NCBI RefSeq assembly: GCF_001636405.1
Contig: NZ_KV440950.1
Location: 736,001-800,000, forward strand
Direction: 5' to 3'
DNA: 64,000 nt
Source: Peribacillus frigoritolerans
Lineage (GTDB): Bacteria > Bacillota > Bacilli > Bacillales > DSM-1321
This document shows positions 44,432 to 54,025 of the stretch, piece after piece. Position 1 is the stretch's first letter. Each line of letters starts with the position of its first letter. The notes under the pieces were generated by a model. It saw nothing but the letters and a program-made list of their open reading frames with translations. It had not been told where the DNA came from and searched no databases. The translations under genes and the position numbers were made by a program.

Positions 44432-46084
44432 TTACTTGACTGCCTTTAATGCTTGTTCGGATATATAGAAGTCTTTTCCGTTGTAAACGGTGATCGCATT
44501 AATTTCTTTTTGTTTAGTGGATTTAGGAGTCTTGCTGATAACGATATTCTTATTTGCAGGCAACTCCACTTTTTGCTGCCCCTTTTTCGCTACAAAAACT
44601 GGGTTATTCGGGTCTGTAACATCAATGCGGGTTGAATATCCTTTTTTCTCAAAGGAATCTTTAGCATTCATGTATAGTTTGTTCGATAATTTTTGTAAAT
44701 CAAAGCCCATGAATTCGGCCATTTTTTTAGCGAGGTCTGTATTCTCCACTAATCCAGTCGGTTTTGAAGGGCCATAAGAATACAGGAATACGTCTTCACC
44801 TGTATGACCGCCAGTTGTAAAGCCAATGTTGGCACGGTTAGCAAGCAGCTTTGTCATTTCAGCACCTACATTTTTAGAAGAGGTAAGTTTTGCTGTTTCT
44901 TCAGAAGTCAGATTATCCAGTCCATACAGTGCCGCAACTTCCTTCAGATTGGAATGATCTGGTTTTAGCTTACTTAAGGCCCCTTCAACAGTCATTTTCG
45001 CTTTCTTTAATGGATCGATATAAGCTGATACGGGTGTTTCCGGGTAGGAGGAGTTCGTGTTTACGTTACCCATTGTAATTCCGCTGTTCCCATGGTCCGT
45101 TACAGCAATGACCATCGTGTTTCCGTCATTTTTTGCAAACGTAAGGGCTTCGTTCACGGCATCATCAAAAGCTAAAGTATCACTAATCATTCCGATCGTG
45201 TCGTTTCCGTGAGCAGCCCAGTCAATCTTGCTTCCTTCAACAAATAAGAAAAAGCCATCTTTATCTTTTTTCAAGGTTTTAAGGGCTTTATTGGTCATTT
45301 CAGCTAAAGTGGGTTCACTGGGCTTTGTTGTTTTACGATCTAAATCATATGCCAGGGCGCTTGGTGCAAAGCTTCCCCAAATTTTATTCGATTTGGATTT
45401 TAACAGCTCGTCACGGGTTTCAACAAAATCATATTTGTCTTCATCGAGCACTTCCAAAAGGTTTTCTCCATCAATTCTTGCATTTTTTGTTTTACCTGGT
45501 AAAAGGGATTCTTTGCCCCCTCCCAAAACGACGTCAATCCCCTGATAAACCTGCTGTTCCGCAATATCACCATAATTGCTTCGATGTGTCACGTGAGCGG
45601 AGAAGCCTGCGGGTGTAGCATGCTGGATTTCAGATGTAGAAATGATGCCCGTAGCCTTTCCGGCTTGTTTCGCACCCTCCAAAACGTTAGCGACTGGTTT
45701 ATGGACATTTTTCGGATTAACTGGATCGAGCCCTGGAGAATTAACGATGGTTGGCAGGACACCGACAAATTTATCATTTGATTTATTTCCTGTCGCAAGC
45801 GCTGTTGCTGCAGGAGCTGAGTCGGTAATCGCCGATTCAGCCGAGTATGTACGCATGCCGCCAGACAGCATTTCGTCCATGGCTAGATTATCGCCTTTAT
45901 ACCACCTTGAAAGGGTTGTTGCTCCTGTGCTTGTTCCATCCATCACCATCATGATGACGTTGGTTGGTTCTTTTTTCTTGTCTTTAGCCTGAACATCTTC
46001 CTTCATTGTTGAAATACCAAGTGATGATATGGCCACCGCGCCCGCTAAAGTAATTCCTGCTACCTTTTTGCTCATTTTCCCCAA
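44432..46084 (-). CDS. Secreted alkaline phosphatase (PhoA family), long form
   Basis: 550 aa with a signal peptide ending near DVQAKD. Active-site blocks: MMVMDGTSTG (metal Asp), DSAPAATALATG (nucleophile Ser), STSEIQHATPAGFSAH, VEGSKIDWAAHGNDT, VTDHGNSG, FTTGGHTGEDVFLYSYGP. A C-terminal extension of about 100 residues (after MGFDLQK) is absent from the paralogue at 37.8 kb. Starts: the TTG at 46084 is eight nt after GGAGG; the ATG at 46075 is also possible. No convincing PhoP repeats are upstream, so control may differ from the other phosphatase. Confidence 0.94.
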   Translation of the reverse strand: MGKMSKKVAGITLAGAVAISSLGISTMKEDVQAKDKKKEPTNVIMMVMDGTSTGATTLSRWYKGDNLAMDEMLSGGMRTYSAESAITDSAPAATALATGNKSNDKFVGVLPTIVNSPGLDPVNPKNVHKPVANVLEGAKQAGKATGIISTSEIQHATPAGFSAHVTHRSNYGDIAEQQVYQGIDVVLGGGKESLLPGKTKNARIDGENLLEVLDEDKYDFVETRDELLKSKSNKIWGSFAPSALAYDLDRKTTKPSEPTLAEMTNKALKTLKKDKDGFFLFVEGSKIDWAAHGNDTIGMISDTLAFDDAVNEALTFAKNDGNTMVIAVTDHGNSGITMGNVNTNSSYPETPVSAYIDPLKKAKMTVEGALSKLKPDHSNLKEVAALYGLDNLTSEETAKLTSSKNVGAEMTKLLANRANIGFTTGGHTGEDVFLYSYGPSKPTGLVENTDLAKKMAEFMGFDLQKLSNKLYMNAKDSFEKKGYSTRIDVTDPNNPVFVAKKGQQKVELPANKNIVISKTPKSTKQKEINAITVYNGKDFYISEQALKAVK

Positions 46085-46206
46085 AATGCATACCTCCAAA
46101 AATATGATTACATTTAGGATAAATGCAGTATATTAAGAAATTACTTCATATAAGTAAAGAAAGGATTTTTATCTGTAAATTTTGTTTGAAGAATAGAGTG
46201 AACGTT

Positions 46207-46240
46207 AAAAAAAGCAGAAGTCTATAGACTCTGCCTTTTT
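46207..46240 (-). terminator. Terminator of the VOC gene
   Basis: Minus strand: AAAAAGGCAGAGTCT pairs with AGACTTCTGCTTTTTTT around a TA core; T run follows. Confidence 0.85.
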
Positions 46241-46250
46241 AGGATGGTTT

Positions 46251-46637
46251 TTACCTTTGGAAAAATTCAATCCACTCTTTTTCCGGTCCATATACGTAGA
46301 AATAGCGATAACCATTCGGAAGGGTGACAATCTCTTCATCAATCAGTTCGGTGTTATCCAAGCTTTTGATCCGGGCATATTCTTCTTCGATATCATCCAC
46401 GGTAATGGCGAAATGGTGGATCGTTGCTTCGGAGGGAAGTGTGTCGCTATATCCCTGAATCAATTCTATTTCTGTTTCGTCCGACTCTTCGTAACCGAGG
46501 AATGCCAGTTCGATCACTCCATTAGTGTGAGTCATGCGTTCCTTTAATTTCAAATCCAGCACATCTTGATAAAAGGCGATGGATTTTTCAAGATCTTTTA
46601 CAACAACGCCAATGTGATCGACCCTTTTTACAGCCAA
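46251..46637 (-). CDS. VOC family (glyoxalase-like) protein
   Basis: 128 aa, two beta-alpha-beta-beta-beta units. Metal-ligand positions of the family are filled: His in RVDHIGVVVKDLEKSIAFYQDVL, Glu in TEIELIQG, His in IHHFAITVDDI, Glu in EWIEFFQR. A glyoxalase, epimerase or dioxygenase-like role is possible; the substrate is not fixed. The TTG at 46637 is seven nt after AAGGAGG; the frame extends upstream to 46670 over that site. Confidence 0.85.
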   Translation of the reverse strand: MAVKRVDHIGVVVKDLEKSIAFYQDVLDLKLKERMTHTNGVIELAFLGYEESDETEIELIQGYSDTLPSEATIHHFAITVDDIEEEYARIKSLDNTELIDEEIVTLPNGYRYFYVYGPEKEWIEFFQR

Positions 46638-46959
46638 GAAATCTTCCTCCTTCATTAAATCCGTATGCAACTTGCTAATAGTAGTATATATAAGATTATT
46701 CGGAATTAAATTACTTTTTTATAGCCGTTTTTAGATAATTTTTAAAATGATGTTAATAAAGGGAAAGTATTGGTAAATAATGAAAAATGACAAATGGCTT
46801 ATGGGATAATACTTTTCTTCCATAGTATCACTTGATAGATTCTTTTCTTGGAAAGAAATGTATTCATCATTTTCCAGGGCAAAAATTTGTTTCTAAATGG
46901 AATAGTCGATATACTATGGAAACAACTCCATTATTAATGGATAGGAGAGGAGAGGTAGT
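46638..46959. other. AT-rich gap before the DUF1292 gene
   Basis: No gene or clear regulatory motif. It must hold the divergent promoters of the VOC and DUF1292 genes. Confidence 0.45.
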
Positions 46960-47229
46960 ATGGGAAAAATTCGTGAAGGTGAAGTTTTTACTCTTACTGA
47001 TGACAGTGATGAAGGCCATGAAGTTGAGGTTTTAGGTTCATTGGATGTAGAAGGAACGGAATATGTTGCAGTAGGCTTGCTTGAAGATATTGAAGAGGAT
47101 ACGGATGAAGATATCGATATTTTCTTTTTCAGGGTCGAAGGCGAAGGTGAACTGCTCGATATCGAATCGGATGAAGAATTCGAAAAGGTATCATTGGCGT
47201 TTGAAGCGGCATTTGAAGCGAAAGAATGA
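46960..47229 (+). CDS. DUF1292 (YrzB-like) acidic protein
   Basis: 89 aa, very acidic. EGEVFTLTDDSDEGHEVEVLGSLDVEGTEYVAVG and EDIDIFFFRVEGEGELLDIESDEEFEKVSLAFEA follow the DUF1292 pattern. Function unknown. GGAGAGGAGAGG precedes the ATG. B. subtilis YrzB is in the yrrK operon; this copy stands alone and is probably a paralogue. Confidence 0.88.
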   Translation: MGKIREGEVFTLTDDSDEGHEVEVLGSLDVEGTEYVAVGLLEDIEEDTDEDIDIFFFRVEGEGELLDIESDEEFEKVSLAFEAAFEAKE

Positions 47230-47236
47230 CAAGATA

Positions 47237-47266
47237 AAAGACGGCACAATGTGTGCCGCCTTTTTT
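47237..47266 (+). terminator. Terminator of the DUF1292 gene
   Basis: ACGGCACA / TGTGCCGC with a short loop and six T. Confidence 0.9.
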
Positions 47267-47275
47267 ATATGTATA

Positions 47276-47348
47276 AGGAAAGTATCGGCCCCGCCTTCGC
47301 CAAATACCATGATAGCCACGCGTGCTATCCAGCCTTATTTAAGTATAG
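47276..47348 (-). repeat. GGCCCC repeat, copy 2
   Basis: Aligns with 35453-35526 along its whole length. The frame on the minus strand carries an in-frame stop at the start, so it cannot encode the full short peptide. It lies between the DUF1292 terminator and cwlJ. Confidence 0.6.
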
Positions 47349-47452
47349 GGTTGTATTATTGATAGGACGTGTACTCCATATGAAGATTTTGTTAATAAAC
47401 GGAGTATTTTTCCATAACCAAGGCATAGGATAAAAAAAGTGGAGGCGATGGG

Positions 47453-47881
47453 ATGGCCGTTGTAAAGCACACTGATGCCGATATTGCCTTATTGGCAAGA
47501 TTGCTTAGGGCGGAAGGCGAGGGTGAAGGTGATCAAGGCATGCTGATGATCGGTAATGTAGGGGTCAATCGGATTAGGTCGAATTGTTCCGATTTCAAGG
47601 GGTTGAGGACGATTCCAGACATGATTTATCAGGAGCATGCCTTTGAGGCTGTACAGAAGGGGTATTTTTATCAGCGGGCAAGAGACAGGGAAAAGAGGCT
47701 TGCACGCCGTAGCGTAAGCGGCGAAAGGCTATGGCCTTCGAAATTTAGCCTATGGTACTTCAGGCCACCGGGAGATTGCCCGGCAACCTGGTATAATCAA
47801 CCCCTTGTTGGGCGTTTCAAGCTCCATTGCTTTTATGAACCAACAGGTACAGAATGTCCCAACATTTATAATACATTTTAA
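47453..47881 (+). CDS. cwlJ: Spore cortex-lytic enzyme CwlJ
   Basis: 142 aa, the same length as B. subtilis CwlJ, to which it aligns end to end by eye. Blocks: LLRAEGEGEGDQGMLMIGNVGVNR with the catalytic Glu of the SleB/CwlJ fold, NCSDFKGLRTI, HAFEAVQKGYFYQRA, WPSKFSLWYFRPPGDCPATWYNQP. It sits in the spore coat and degrades cortex when calcium-dipicolinate is released at germination. The gerQ partner is not next to it. GTGGAGG precedes the ATG. Confidence 0.96.
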   Translation: MAVVKHTDADIALLARLLRAEGEGEGDQGMLMIGNVGVNRIRSNCSDFKGLRTIPDMIYQEHAFEAVQKGYFYQRARDREKRLARRSVSGERLWPSKFSLWYFRPPGDCPATWYNQPLVGRFKLHCFYEPTGTECPNIYNTF

Positions 47882-47886
47882 GGAAA

Positions 47887-47917
47887 TGGCTGAACCTAAT
47901 GGGGGTTTGGCCTCTTT
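47887..47917 (+). terminator. Weak terminator of cwlJ
   Basis: GGCTGAACC and GGTTTGGCC pair with two wobbles; a short T-rich tail follows. Confidence 0.55.
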
Positions 47918-48027
47918 GTGCATCAATCCTTAACTTGGAAAAAACATATGATAAAACTGGCAAATGATTTACTGATACTGTAAAATTGAGACTGTAAATT
48001 TCCGGATAAGAAAGGAATAAAAAATTG

Positions 48028-49494
48028 ATGAGTAAAAGGCTTATTGATTATGGACAAGGGCAAATGGGAGAACAGCCGGAGGATAGTACCGAGAAATTCA
48101 AGTCTTTCATGGAGAACAACCCGGACGCCATTTCCATTGTTGATCTGGAAGGAAAGACCCTTCAGGTGAATGCAGCTTTTGAAGAGTTTTTCGGATGGAA
48201 GAATGATGAGCTCATTGGCATGCCGTTTCCAATTATTCCTGATTTCTTGAAGGAGTCAGTCAATGAATTGCATGACCAAATTAAGGCTGGGGTACAAAAG
48301 AAAGGCTTTGAAACGGTCAGGTTAAGGAAGGATGGCCAGTTAATCGATGTAAGCATCTCCCTGTTCAATATCCGCGATAATGAAAATGAGCCGTGCGCTT
48401 TGGTTTTCGTTTATCGGGATATTACGAATCAAAAACTTGCTGAAGCTGCCTTGAAGGAAAGTGAACAAAGGTATCGCAGTTTAGTGGAGGTGTCACCTGA
48501 AGCGATTTTCGTACATCGCAATGGGATCATCGAGTATATGAATCCCATGGGGGCAAAAATGCTTGGGATGGATAGTGTGGAAGATATTATCGGTAAATCG
48601 GTTTTTCAGTTCGTCCACCTGGAGTCCCAGGAAAGTGTACAAAAAAGAATCGAAATCATGAGGGACGATCATCAGGCGGTTGGTTTACTGGAACAAAAGT
48701 TCATTCGGCTTGACGGACAAGAATTTTATGGAGAAACACTCGGTCTTCCGATTATTTATAAAGGGCAACCAGCCATACAGGTATTCTGTAGGGATATTAC
48801 GGAGCGTAAAAAGACCGAAGAGCTGCTCTGTAAATCCAATATGTTATCGGCAGTGGGACAGATGGCTGCAGGCATCGCACATGAAATAAGAAATCCATTA
48901 ACTACGGTCAAAGGGTTTTTGCAATTATTAAGGGAAGACCCTGAGCAAAAGGACTATCTTGAAATGACGGTCAGTGAAGTTGAAAAAATCGAAATCCTGG
49001 CCAATGAGTTTTTAAGTTTAGCAGAGCCTGAAGCGAAGGTTTGTGAACTCATTCAGCTTAACGAGATATTGGACAGTGTGATTACGTTAGCCGAATTTCA
49101 AGCGATATTGAATGATGTCGAAATCATCAAGGAATATACTACGGATACGGCATCAGTCTTTGGCGAACCGAATCAGTTAAAACAAGTATTCACGAATGTC
49201 GCCAATAATGCGATAGAAGCCATGCCGAATGGGGGTAAACTTCATATACAGTTAAACCATGAAGGTGACTCTGCGATGATCCGGTTCATTGATGAAGGCT
49301 GCGGAATCTCAAATGAACGAATGAAGCATCTAGGGCAGCCTTTTTATAGTACATCTGAAAAAGGAACAGGGTTTGGGCTCATGGTCAGCACCAAAATCAT
49401 CCATGAACATAATGGGGAAATTCATTTCACTAGCGAAGTGGGAGAAGGGACGATTGTGGATATCAGTCTCCCTATCTATGAAAGTTCACAATGA
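48028..49494 (+). CDS. Orphan PAS-PAS sensor histidine kinase
   Basis: 488 aa, no membrane helix. Two PAS domains (about 25-145 and 150-265) are followed by a HisKA dimerisation domain with the phosphorylated His in GIAHEIRNPLTTVKGFLQLL. The HATPase domain has N box NVANNAIEAMPNGG, G1 DEGCGIS and G2 GTGFGLMVS. Domain order and the HEIRNPLT box are those of sporulation kinases (KinA/KinE-like) that feed Spo0F; no response regulator is adjacent. ATG at 48028 or TTG at 48025, both after AAAGGA. Confidence 0.9.
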   Translation: MSKRLIDYGQGQMGEQPEDSTEKFKSFMENNPDAISIVDLEGKTLQVNAAFEEFFGWKNDELIGMPFPIIPDFLKESVNELHDQIKAGVQKKGFETVRLRKDGQLIDVSISLFNIRDNENEPCALVFVYRDITNQKLAEAALKESEQRYRSLVEVSPEAIFVHRNGIIEYMNPMGAKMLGMDSVEDIIGKSVFQFVHLESQESVQKRIEIMRDDHQAVGLLEQKFIRLDGQEFYGETLGLPIIYKGQPAIQVFCRDITERKKTEELLCKSNMLSAVGQMAAGIAHEIRNPLTTVKGFLQLLREDPEQKDYLEMTVSEVEKIEILANEFLSLAEPEAKVCELIQLNEILDSVITLAEFQAILNDVEIIKEYTTDTASVFGEPNQLKQVFTNVANNAIEAMPNGGKLHIQLNHEGDSAMIRFIDEGCGISNERMKHLGQPFYSTSEKGTGFGLMVSTKIIHEHNGEIHFTSEVGEGTIVDISLPIYESSQ

Positions 49495-49529
49495 AAAGTG
49501 ACGAGAAGCCATGCTCTCGTCACTTTTTG
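49494..49529. terminator. Bidirectional terminator after the kinase gene
   Basis: AAAAGTGACGAGA / TCTCGTCACTTTT with an 8-nt loop, serving the convergent kinase and YhfP genes. Confidence 0.93.
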
Positions 49530-49531
49530 GT

Positions 49532-50524
49532 TCAAAGTTTAACGATCGTCCTGCCTCTTGCTTCCCCTTTTAATAGGGTAGGAAGGACGTCAGGCAATTC
49601 TTTAAGTGTAATTTCCTGTTGAACGAGCTGTTCCAAATCCTCCAGTTTAAAGTCGGTGGCAAGGCGTTGCCAAACTTTCAATCTTGTATCCATCGGGCAA
49701 TTGACCGAATCGATCCCAAGTAGATTAACACCTCTTAGGATGAATGGAAAGACGGTGGCAGGAAGGCTTGTCCCAGCTGTCAATCCGCTGACCGCCACAG
49801 CTCCGCCATACTTGATTTGGCTAAGGACCGAAGCTAACGGTTCACCGCCGACGGGATCTACCGCCCCGCTCCACTTCTGTTTGCCCAGAGCCCGCAGCTT
49901 GCCATCATATACATCTTCACGCGATACAATGGTCGACGCACCGATTGCCTTCAAATATCCATGTTCCGATTCCTTTCCTGTACTAGCCTCAACGGAATAG
50001 CCAAGTTTGGAAAGGATCGAGACGGCAAAACTGCCGACCCCGCCAGTTGCACCAGTGACAAGAACGTTCCCTTGCTCAGGTGTGAGGTTATTTTCTTCCA
50101 GCCGCAGAACCGATAGTGCTGCAGTGAAACCGGCCGTTCCGATGATCATCGCCTCTTTCATTGTTAGGCCATCAGGAAGCGGGACGATCCACTCTGCAGG
50201 AACACGGGCAAATTGACTATAGCCCCCTGATTGGGAAACGCCAATTCCGTAGGAGGTCGCAATGACTTCGTCTCCTTCTTTAAAGCGGGAATCCTCAGAT
50301 GAAACGACAACACCAGCCATATCAATTCCCGGAACGATCGGATAGCCGCTGACAATGTTTCCATTTGGAATGGCTGCAAGGCTATCTTTATAGTTCACAC
50401 CGGAATAATGAACACGGATGAGCACTTCGCCTTGAGGTAGATCATCAAGTGATAGCTGCTGAATGTTAACGGTGAATTGATCATCTTGCTTATTCACGAC
50501 TAATGCATCAAATTGCTGTATCAT
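49532..50524 (-). CDS. yhfP: YhdH/YhfP family quinone oxidoreductase
   Basis: 330 aa, medium-chain reductase without structural zinc. VHYSGVNYKDSLAAIPNGNIVSGYPIVPGIDMAGVVVSS is the family's N-terminal mark and VLVTGATGGVGSFAVSILSKLGY binds NADPH. Length equals B. subtilis YhfP. The relatives AcuI/YhdH reduce acryloyl-CoA; this activity is possible here. AAGGGGG precedes the ATG at 50524. Single-gene unit. Confidence 0.93.
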   Translation of the reverse strand: MIQQFDALVVNKQDDQFTVNIQQLSLDDLPQGEVLIRVHYSGVNYKDSLAAIPNGNIVSGYPIVPGIDMAGVVVSSEDSRFKEGDEVIATSYGIGVSQSGGYSQFARVPAEWIVPLPDGLTMKEAMIIGTAGFTAALSVLRLEENNLTPEQGNVLVTGATGGVGSFAVSILSKLGYSVEASTGKESEHGYLKAIGASTIVSREDVYDGKLRALGKQKWSGAVDPVGGEPLASVLSQIKYGGAVAVSGLTAGTSLPATVFPFILRGVNLLGIDSVNCPMDTRLKVWQRLATDFKLEDLEQLVQQEITLKELPDVLPTLLKGEARGRTIVKL

Positions 50525-50686
50525 GGTTCGTTCCCCCTTATAATAATGAATCTACCCCATTATAAAAGAAAAAATAGAGGAATGTATAATGATACAATTC
50601 GAAATAAGTAGCGCTTCCTTTTCTTTCTGCTTCTAAAAATGGTACTATTAGATTTGATTCAGTTCATATTAAAGGAGATGTTTAAC

Positions 50687-51127
50687 ATGGCTAAAAAAGG
50701 ATACATACTTATGGAAAATGGAGAAAAAATCGAATTCGATCTTTTCCCGAACGAAGCACCTAACACAGTGGCTAACTTCGAAAACTTGGCAAACACAGGA
50801 TTTTATAATGGCGTAGTCTTTCACCGTGTAATCCCTGGTTTCGTAAGCCAAGGCGGAGACCCAACAGGTACAGGCGCAGGCGGAAGCGGCACACAAATCA
50901 AATGTGAAACAGAAGGAAACCCTCATAAACATGAGGCAGGAAGCCTATCTATGGCACATGCTGGAAAAGACACAGGCTCAAGCCAATTCTTTATCGTGCA
51001 TGAACCACAACCGCATCTTAACGGTGTTCACACAGTATTCGGTAAAGTGACTTCTGGACTTGAAACAGCCAAAGCTATGAAAAATGGCGACAAAATGGAA
51101 AAAGTCGAAGTTTTTGACGCTGAATGA
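50687..51127 (+). CDS. ppiB: Peptidyl-prolyl cis-trans isomerase (cyclophilin)
   Basis: 146 aa, cytoplasmic. Cyclophilin core [33 protein letters not shown] holds the catalytic Arg and Phe; [24 protein letters not shown] follows. The frame extends upstream to 50639, but AAAGGAGATG before the ATG at 50687 fixes the start. B. subtilis PpiB is 143 aa. Confidence 0.96.
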   Translation: MAKKGYILMENGEKIEFDLFPNEAPNTVANFENLANTGFYNGVVFHRVIPGFVSQGGDPTGTGAGGSGTQIKCETEGNPHKHEAGSLSMAHAGKDTGSSQFFIVHEPQPHLNGVHTVFGKVTSGLETAKAMKNGDKMEKVEVFDAE

Positions 51128-51136
51128 TGGAAGCGA

Positions 51137-51169
51137 AAAGAGGGGGCATTATGCCCCCTCTTTCTTTTT
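51137..51169 (+). terminator. Terminator of ppiB
   Basis: AAAGAGGGGGCAT / ATGCCCCCTCTTT, no loop, T-rich tail. Confidence 0.93.
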
Positions 51170-51204
51170 GCTCTGTTCATGAGCGAAGACAGGGAAATAT
51201 AGAG

Positions 51205-52144
51205 TCATTTTGGAGTCATGCTTTCAATGAAACGATATTTGATCCCTGTCAAGGTTTCTGAAATATCCCATAACCTTTTCGACGTTTCTTCATTATATAA
51301 GGTATGGATGACCTCGTCTTTTCTGGGAAAGCCTTTTCTGCCCTTCTTTCCATCGGGTCCGATATACTCCCCGCCTGTCAATGAAGGTTCCGTTGCGGCA
51401 TAAAGGGTAGGCAATGCTCCCATACTTGCCGGCTGGGTGATGGTTTTGGAAAGAAAGTGCACGAATCTATTTATGGGTTTTCCGGAACCGCGGGACATGA
51501 GATTAGTATGGGAAAGGCCTGGATGACAGGCAACACTGATCGGGGTTGCGCCATGCTGGTTGAATTTATTCTGTAATTCGCGGGCGAAGAGTAGATTGGC
51601 CAGCTTGCTTTGCCCATAGTATTTCATTGGTTTATAACCGTTTTCACCATTTAGATTTTCGAAGTCTATATATCCATTGATGGCGGCCAAGCTGCTCAAT
51701 GTGACCACACGCGATTTTGGCGTAGAAAGGATACGCGGAAGAAGGAGGCCTGTCAAAGCAAAATGACCGAGGTGATTGCTGCCGAATTGCAGCTCGAAGC
51801 CATCCTTTGTCCTACTGTAGGGCGGGATCATCACACCTGCGTTATTGATGAGGACGGAGAGAGATTCATAGTTTTCCTGAAAGGAAGCGGCAAAATGCCG
51901 AATGCTGCTCAAATCACTTAAATCCAGCTCCCATCACACGTACATTTGCCTTTGGATGGACCGATAAGATTCTATCGACCGCCTTTTCACCCTTTGAAGC
52001 ATTCCGGACCGCAAGGATGATCTCTGCCCCCTTACCGGCCAATGCAAAAGCCGTTTCGAAGCCAAGCCCGCTATTTGCACCAGTAATCACAATGGTTTGC
52101 CCCAATACATCTGCCATTTCTTCGCCATCCCACTTTTCAATCAT
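51205..52144 (-). pseudogene. Short-chain dehydrogenase (retinol dehydrogenase-like), frameshifted
   Basis: The first part has cofactor motif IVITGANSGLGFETAFAL and runs to ANVRVM, then breaks. The second part starts at [11 protein letters not shown] and keeps VLINNAGVM, the catalytic [13 protein letters not shown] and a full C-terminus. Reading one G fewer in the GGG at 51932-51930 restores the expected [17 protein letters not shown]. So a single-base insertion separates two otherwise intact halves (about 312 aa in total). Young pseudogene or base error. The start at 52144 has AAAGGTG. Confidence 0.85.
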
Positions 52145-52251
52145 CCAATCACACCTTTCCACACAGTCTTTACCTATCATATACCCAAATAATCCCTATA
52201 TGTCACATTCTGTGCGGGGAACAGTGTGCTGTCGTCTATTTTTTTAAAAGA

Positions 52252-53022
52252 TTAGCCGCCCATTAAGTAATCCATTATATTTTTCACGATCAAAATGACG
52301 GTCACGATGATAAATAATACTCTTACATATGCCACTCCTTTCTTAATGGCAAATTTAGAACCGGCCAACGCTCCTGCTATCATGGAGATCCCCATTGGAA
52401 TTCCGTAGGAAAAGTTGACGGTATCAAGGAAAATGAACATGATCAGTGCCGCCAAATTACTTCCGAAGTTCAAAAATTTGGCATTTCCTGCAGAGTGCAA
52501 AAAATCAAAACCAATCATTAAAAAGGCAAACAAAATGAAGGATCCCGTTCCAGCGCCTAAAAAGCCATCATAAAAACCAATGGCAAATATAGCGAACGCA
52601 AATAGTGCAGCCTTTTGCCATGTGAGTGTATGGTAAGTCGATTTCTGGCCCCAGTCCTTTTTAAAAAAGGTATAAATGGCAATAGCTATTAATAGAACCA
52701 AGATCATTGGCTTTAATAATTCAGGCGAGACGAAATTGACAACCCAAGCTCCTAGCAGGGAACCTATGAAAATCAATGGGAAAAGTTTTGAAACCAATTT
52801 GAAATCAACCTTACCTGAGCGAATGAAGGCAATGGTGCTTGTTAAAGACCCCATGGAACTTGCTAACTTATTCGTAGCGATCGCTGCTGACGGGGAAAGT
52901 CCTGAAAATAATAAAGCGGGTATCGAAATCAGGCCGCCGCCGCCGACCACGGAATCAATGAATGCTGCCAAAAATCCGAAAAACATCAGCAGCAATAGTG
53001 TCGAAATTTGTATATCTTCCAT
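52252..53022 (-). CDS. TSUP family anion exporter (TauE/SafE type)
   Basis: 256 aa, about eight helices. The family mark GFLAAFIDSVVGGGGLISIPALLFSGLSPSAAIATNKLASSMGS is present, and its second-half echo GFYDGFLGAGTGSFILF appears after the central loop. TSUP carriers export sulfite, sulfoacetate or other organic anions; substrate unknown. GGAGGC precedes the ATG. It is divergent from a TrmB-type regulator gene, with a 38-bp palindrome between them. Confidence 0.9.
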   Translation of the reverse strand: MEDIQISTLLLLMFFGFLAAFIDSVVGGGGLISIPALLFSGLSPSAAIATNKLASSMGSLTSTIAFIRSGKVDFKLVSKLFPLIFIGSLLGAWVVNFVSPELLKPMILVLLIAIAIYTFFKKDWGQKSTYHTLTWQKAALFAFAIFAIGFYDGFLGAGTGSFILFAFLMIGFDFLHSAGNAKFLNFGSNLAALIMFIFLDTVNFSYGIPMGISMIAGALAGSKFAIKKGVAYVRVLFIIVTVILIVKNIMDYLMGG

Positions 53023-53090
53023 CCAAGAAGCCTCCGTATCGATGGCATTATGGCTGAAATGCTTGTTTTGCTTGAGCCATAATCCACGCG

Positions 53091-53128
53091 TTCATATTAG
53101 TCACTATTTAGATAGTAACTAATATGAA
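53091..53128. promoter_or_regulatory. Large palindrome between TSUP and TrmB genes
   Basis: TTCATATTAGTCACTAT and ATAGTAACTAATATGAA are 17-nt inverted arms with one mismatch around TTAG. No T tract follows. It lies 69 nt before the TSUP start and 109 nt before the regulator start, well placed to control either. Confidence 0.65.
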
Positions 53129-53236
53129 CCATTCTGTAAATAAGAATATTTGAGCCATACTGTTTGAAATCGAATAGATTTCGATAAGAGATTTGGTATG
53201 ATAGGCATATAACTTACCAAAGCACTAGGAGGTACT

Positions 53237-54019
53237 ATGCAAGATATCATTCAAAAACTACAGTCTCTCGGGTTTAGTCAATATGAAGCAAAGGCTTATG
53301 TTTCTTTGGTTCGCCAAGGCCCAACCAGTGCCTATCAAGTAAGCAAGGAGTCAGGAATTCCAAGGGCCCGCATCTATGAAATATTAAATGGACTGCAAGA
53401 AGAAGGCATCGTCTTAAAAGAGGAAATCAATGACTCGATAAAATATTCACCGCTGCCAGTTGATGTTTTTTTGGAATCGGTTCAATCAAAATGGAACAAT
53501 ACCTATCAATCCATCAGCCATACATTAAAGCAATTCGAGAAAAACGAACCGATGTCCGACAATCGTGTAATGACGCTTAAAGGTGAAGGGCACATCCTAT
53601 CCTTCTGCCGTACCTTGATTCAAAAAGCCGAGAAGAGGGTGGTGGTTTCCCTATGGGACGAGATGTATGGAAAACTTGAACAAGAGCTAATAGGGGCCGC
53701 TGCGCATTGCACGCTGAAGGGGATTGCATTTCAGGTTGAAAACCCATTATCGGGTATAGATATTCATCGTCAAACAAGCTATGTGGAAAATATCGGGGAA
53801 AACAAATGGTTCATCTTATCCATTGATGGCAAGGAGACGATTTACGGCCCTTCGCCCGAAACGAGAGAAACGGCGTTTTACACAGATGATCCCATTCATA
53901 TCAATTTTCTCGAAAATTACATTTGGCATGATATCCTCGTTAACCGCTTGGTTAAAAAGGATGAAGAAGATGCCGAGAAATGGATTTCAAGTGAGAGAGA
54001 CCGTTTTTTCTCCCTATAA
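53237..54019 (+). CDS. TrmB family transcriptional regulator
   Basis: 260 aa. The winged helix QDIIQKLQSLGFSQYEAKAYVSLVRQGPTSAYQVSKESGIPRARIYEIL is typical TrmB. A PLD-like C-terminal domain (about 105-250) probably senses a ligand. Bacterial TrmB-like proteins often sit beside the transporter they control; the divergent TSUP gene is the natural target. AGGAGGTACT precedes the ATG. Confidence 0.9.
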   Translation: MQDIIQKLQSLGFSQYEAKAYVSLVRQGPTSAYQVSKESGIPRARIYEILNGLQEEGIVLKEEINDSIKYSPLPVDVFLESVQSKWNNTYQSISHTLKQFEKNEPMSDNRVMTLKGEGHILSFCRTLIQKAEKRVVVSLWDEMYGKLEQELIGAAAHCTLKGIAFQVENPLSGIDIHRQTSYVENIGENKWFILSIDGKETIYGPSPETRETAFYTDDPIHINFLENYIWHDILVNRLVKKDEEDAEKWISSERDRFFSL

Positions 54020-54025
54020 GATTTG

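Noticed and set aside
44432-46250. PhoP box upstream of the second alkaline phosphatase
   Set aside because: One TTTACA and a TTTACT-like word occur, but not at 11-bp spacing.
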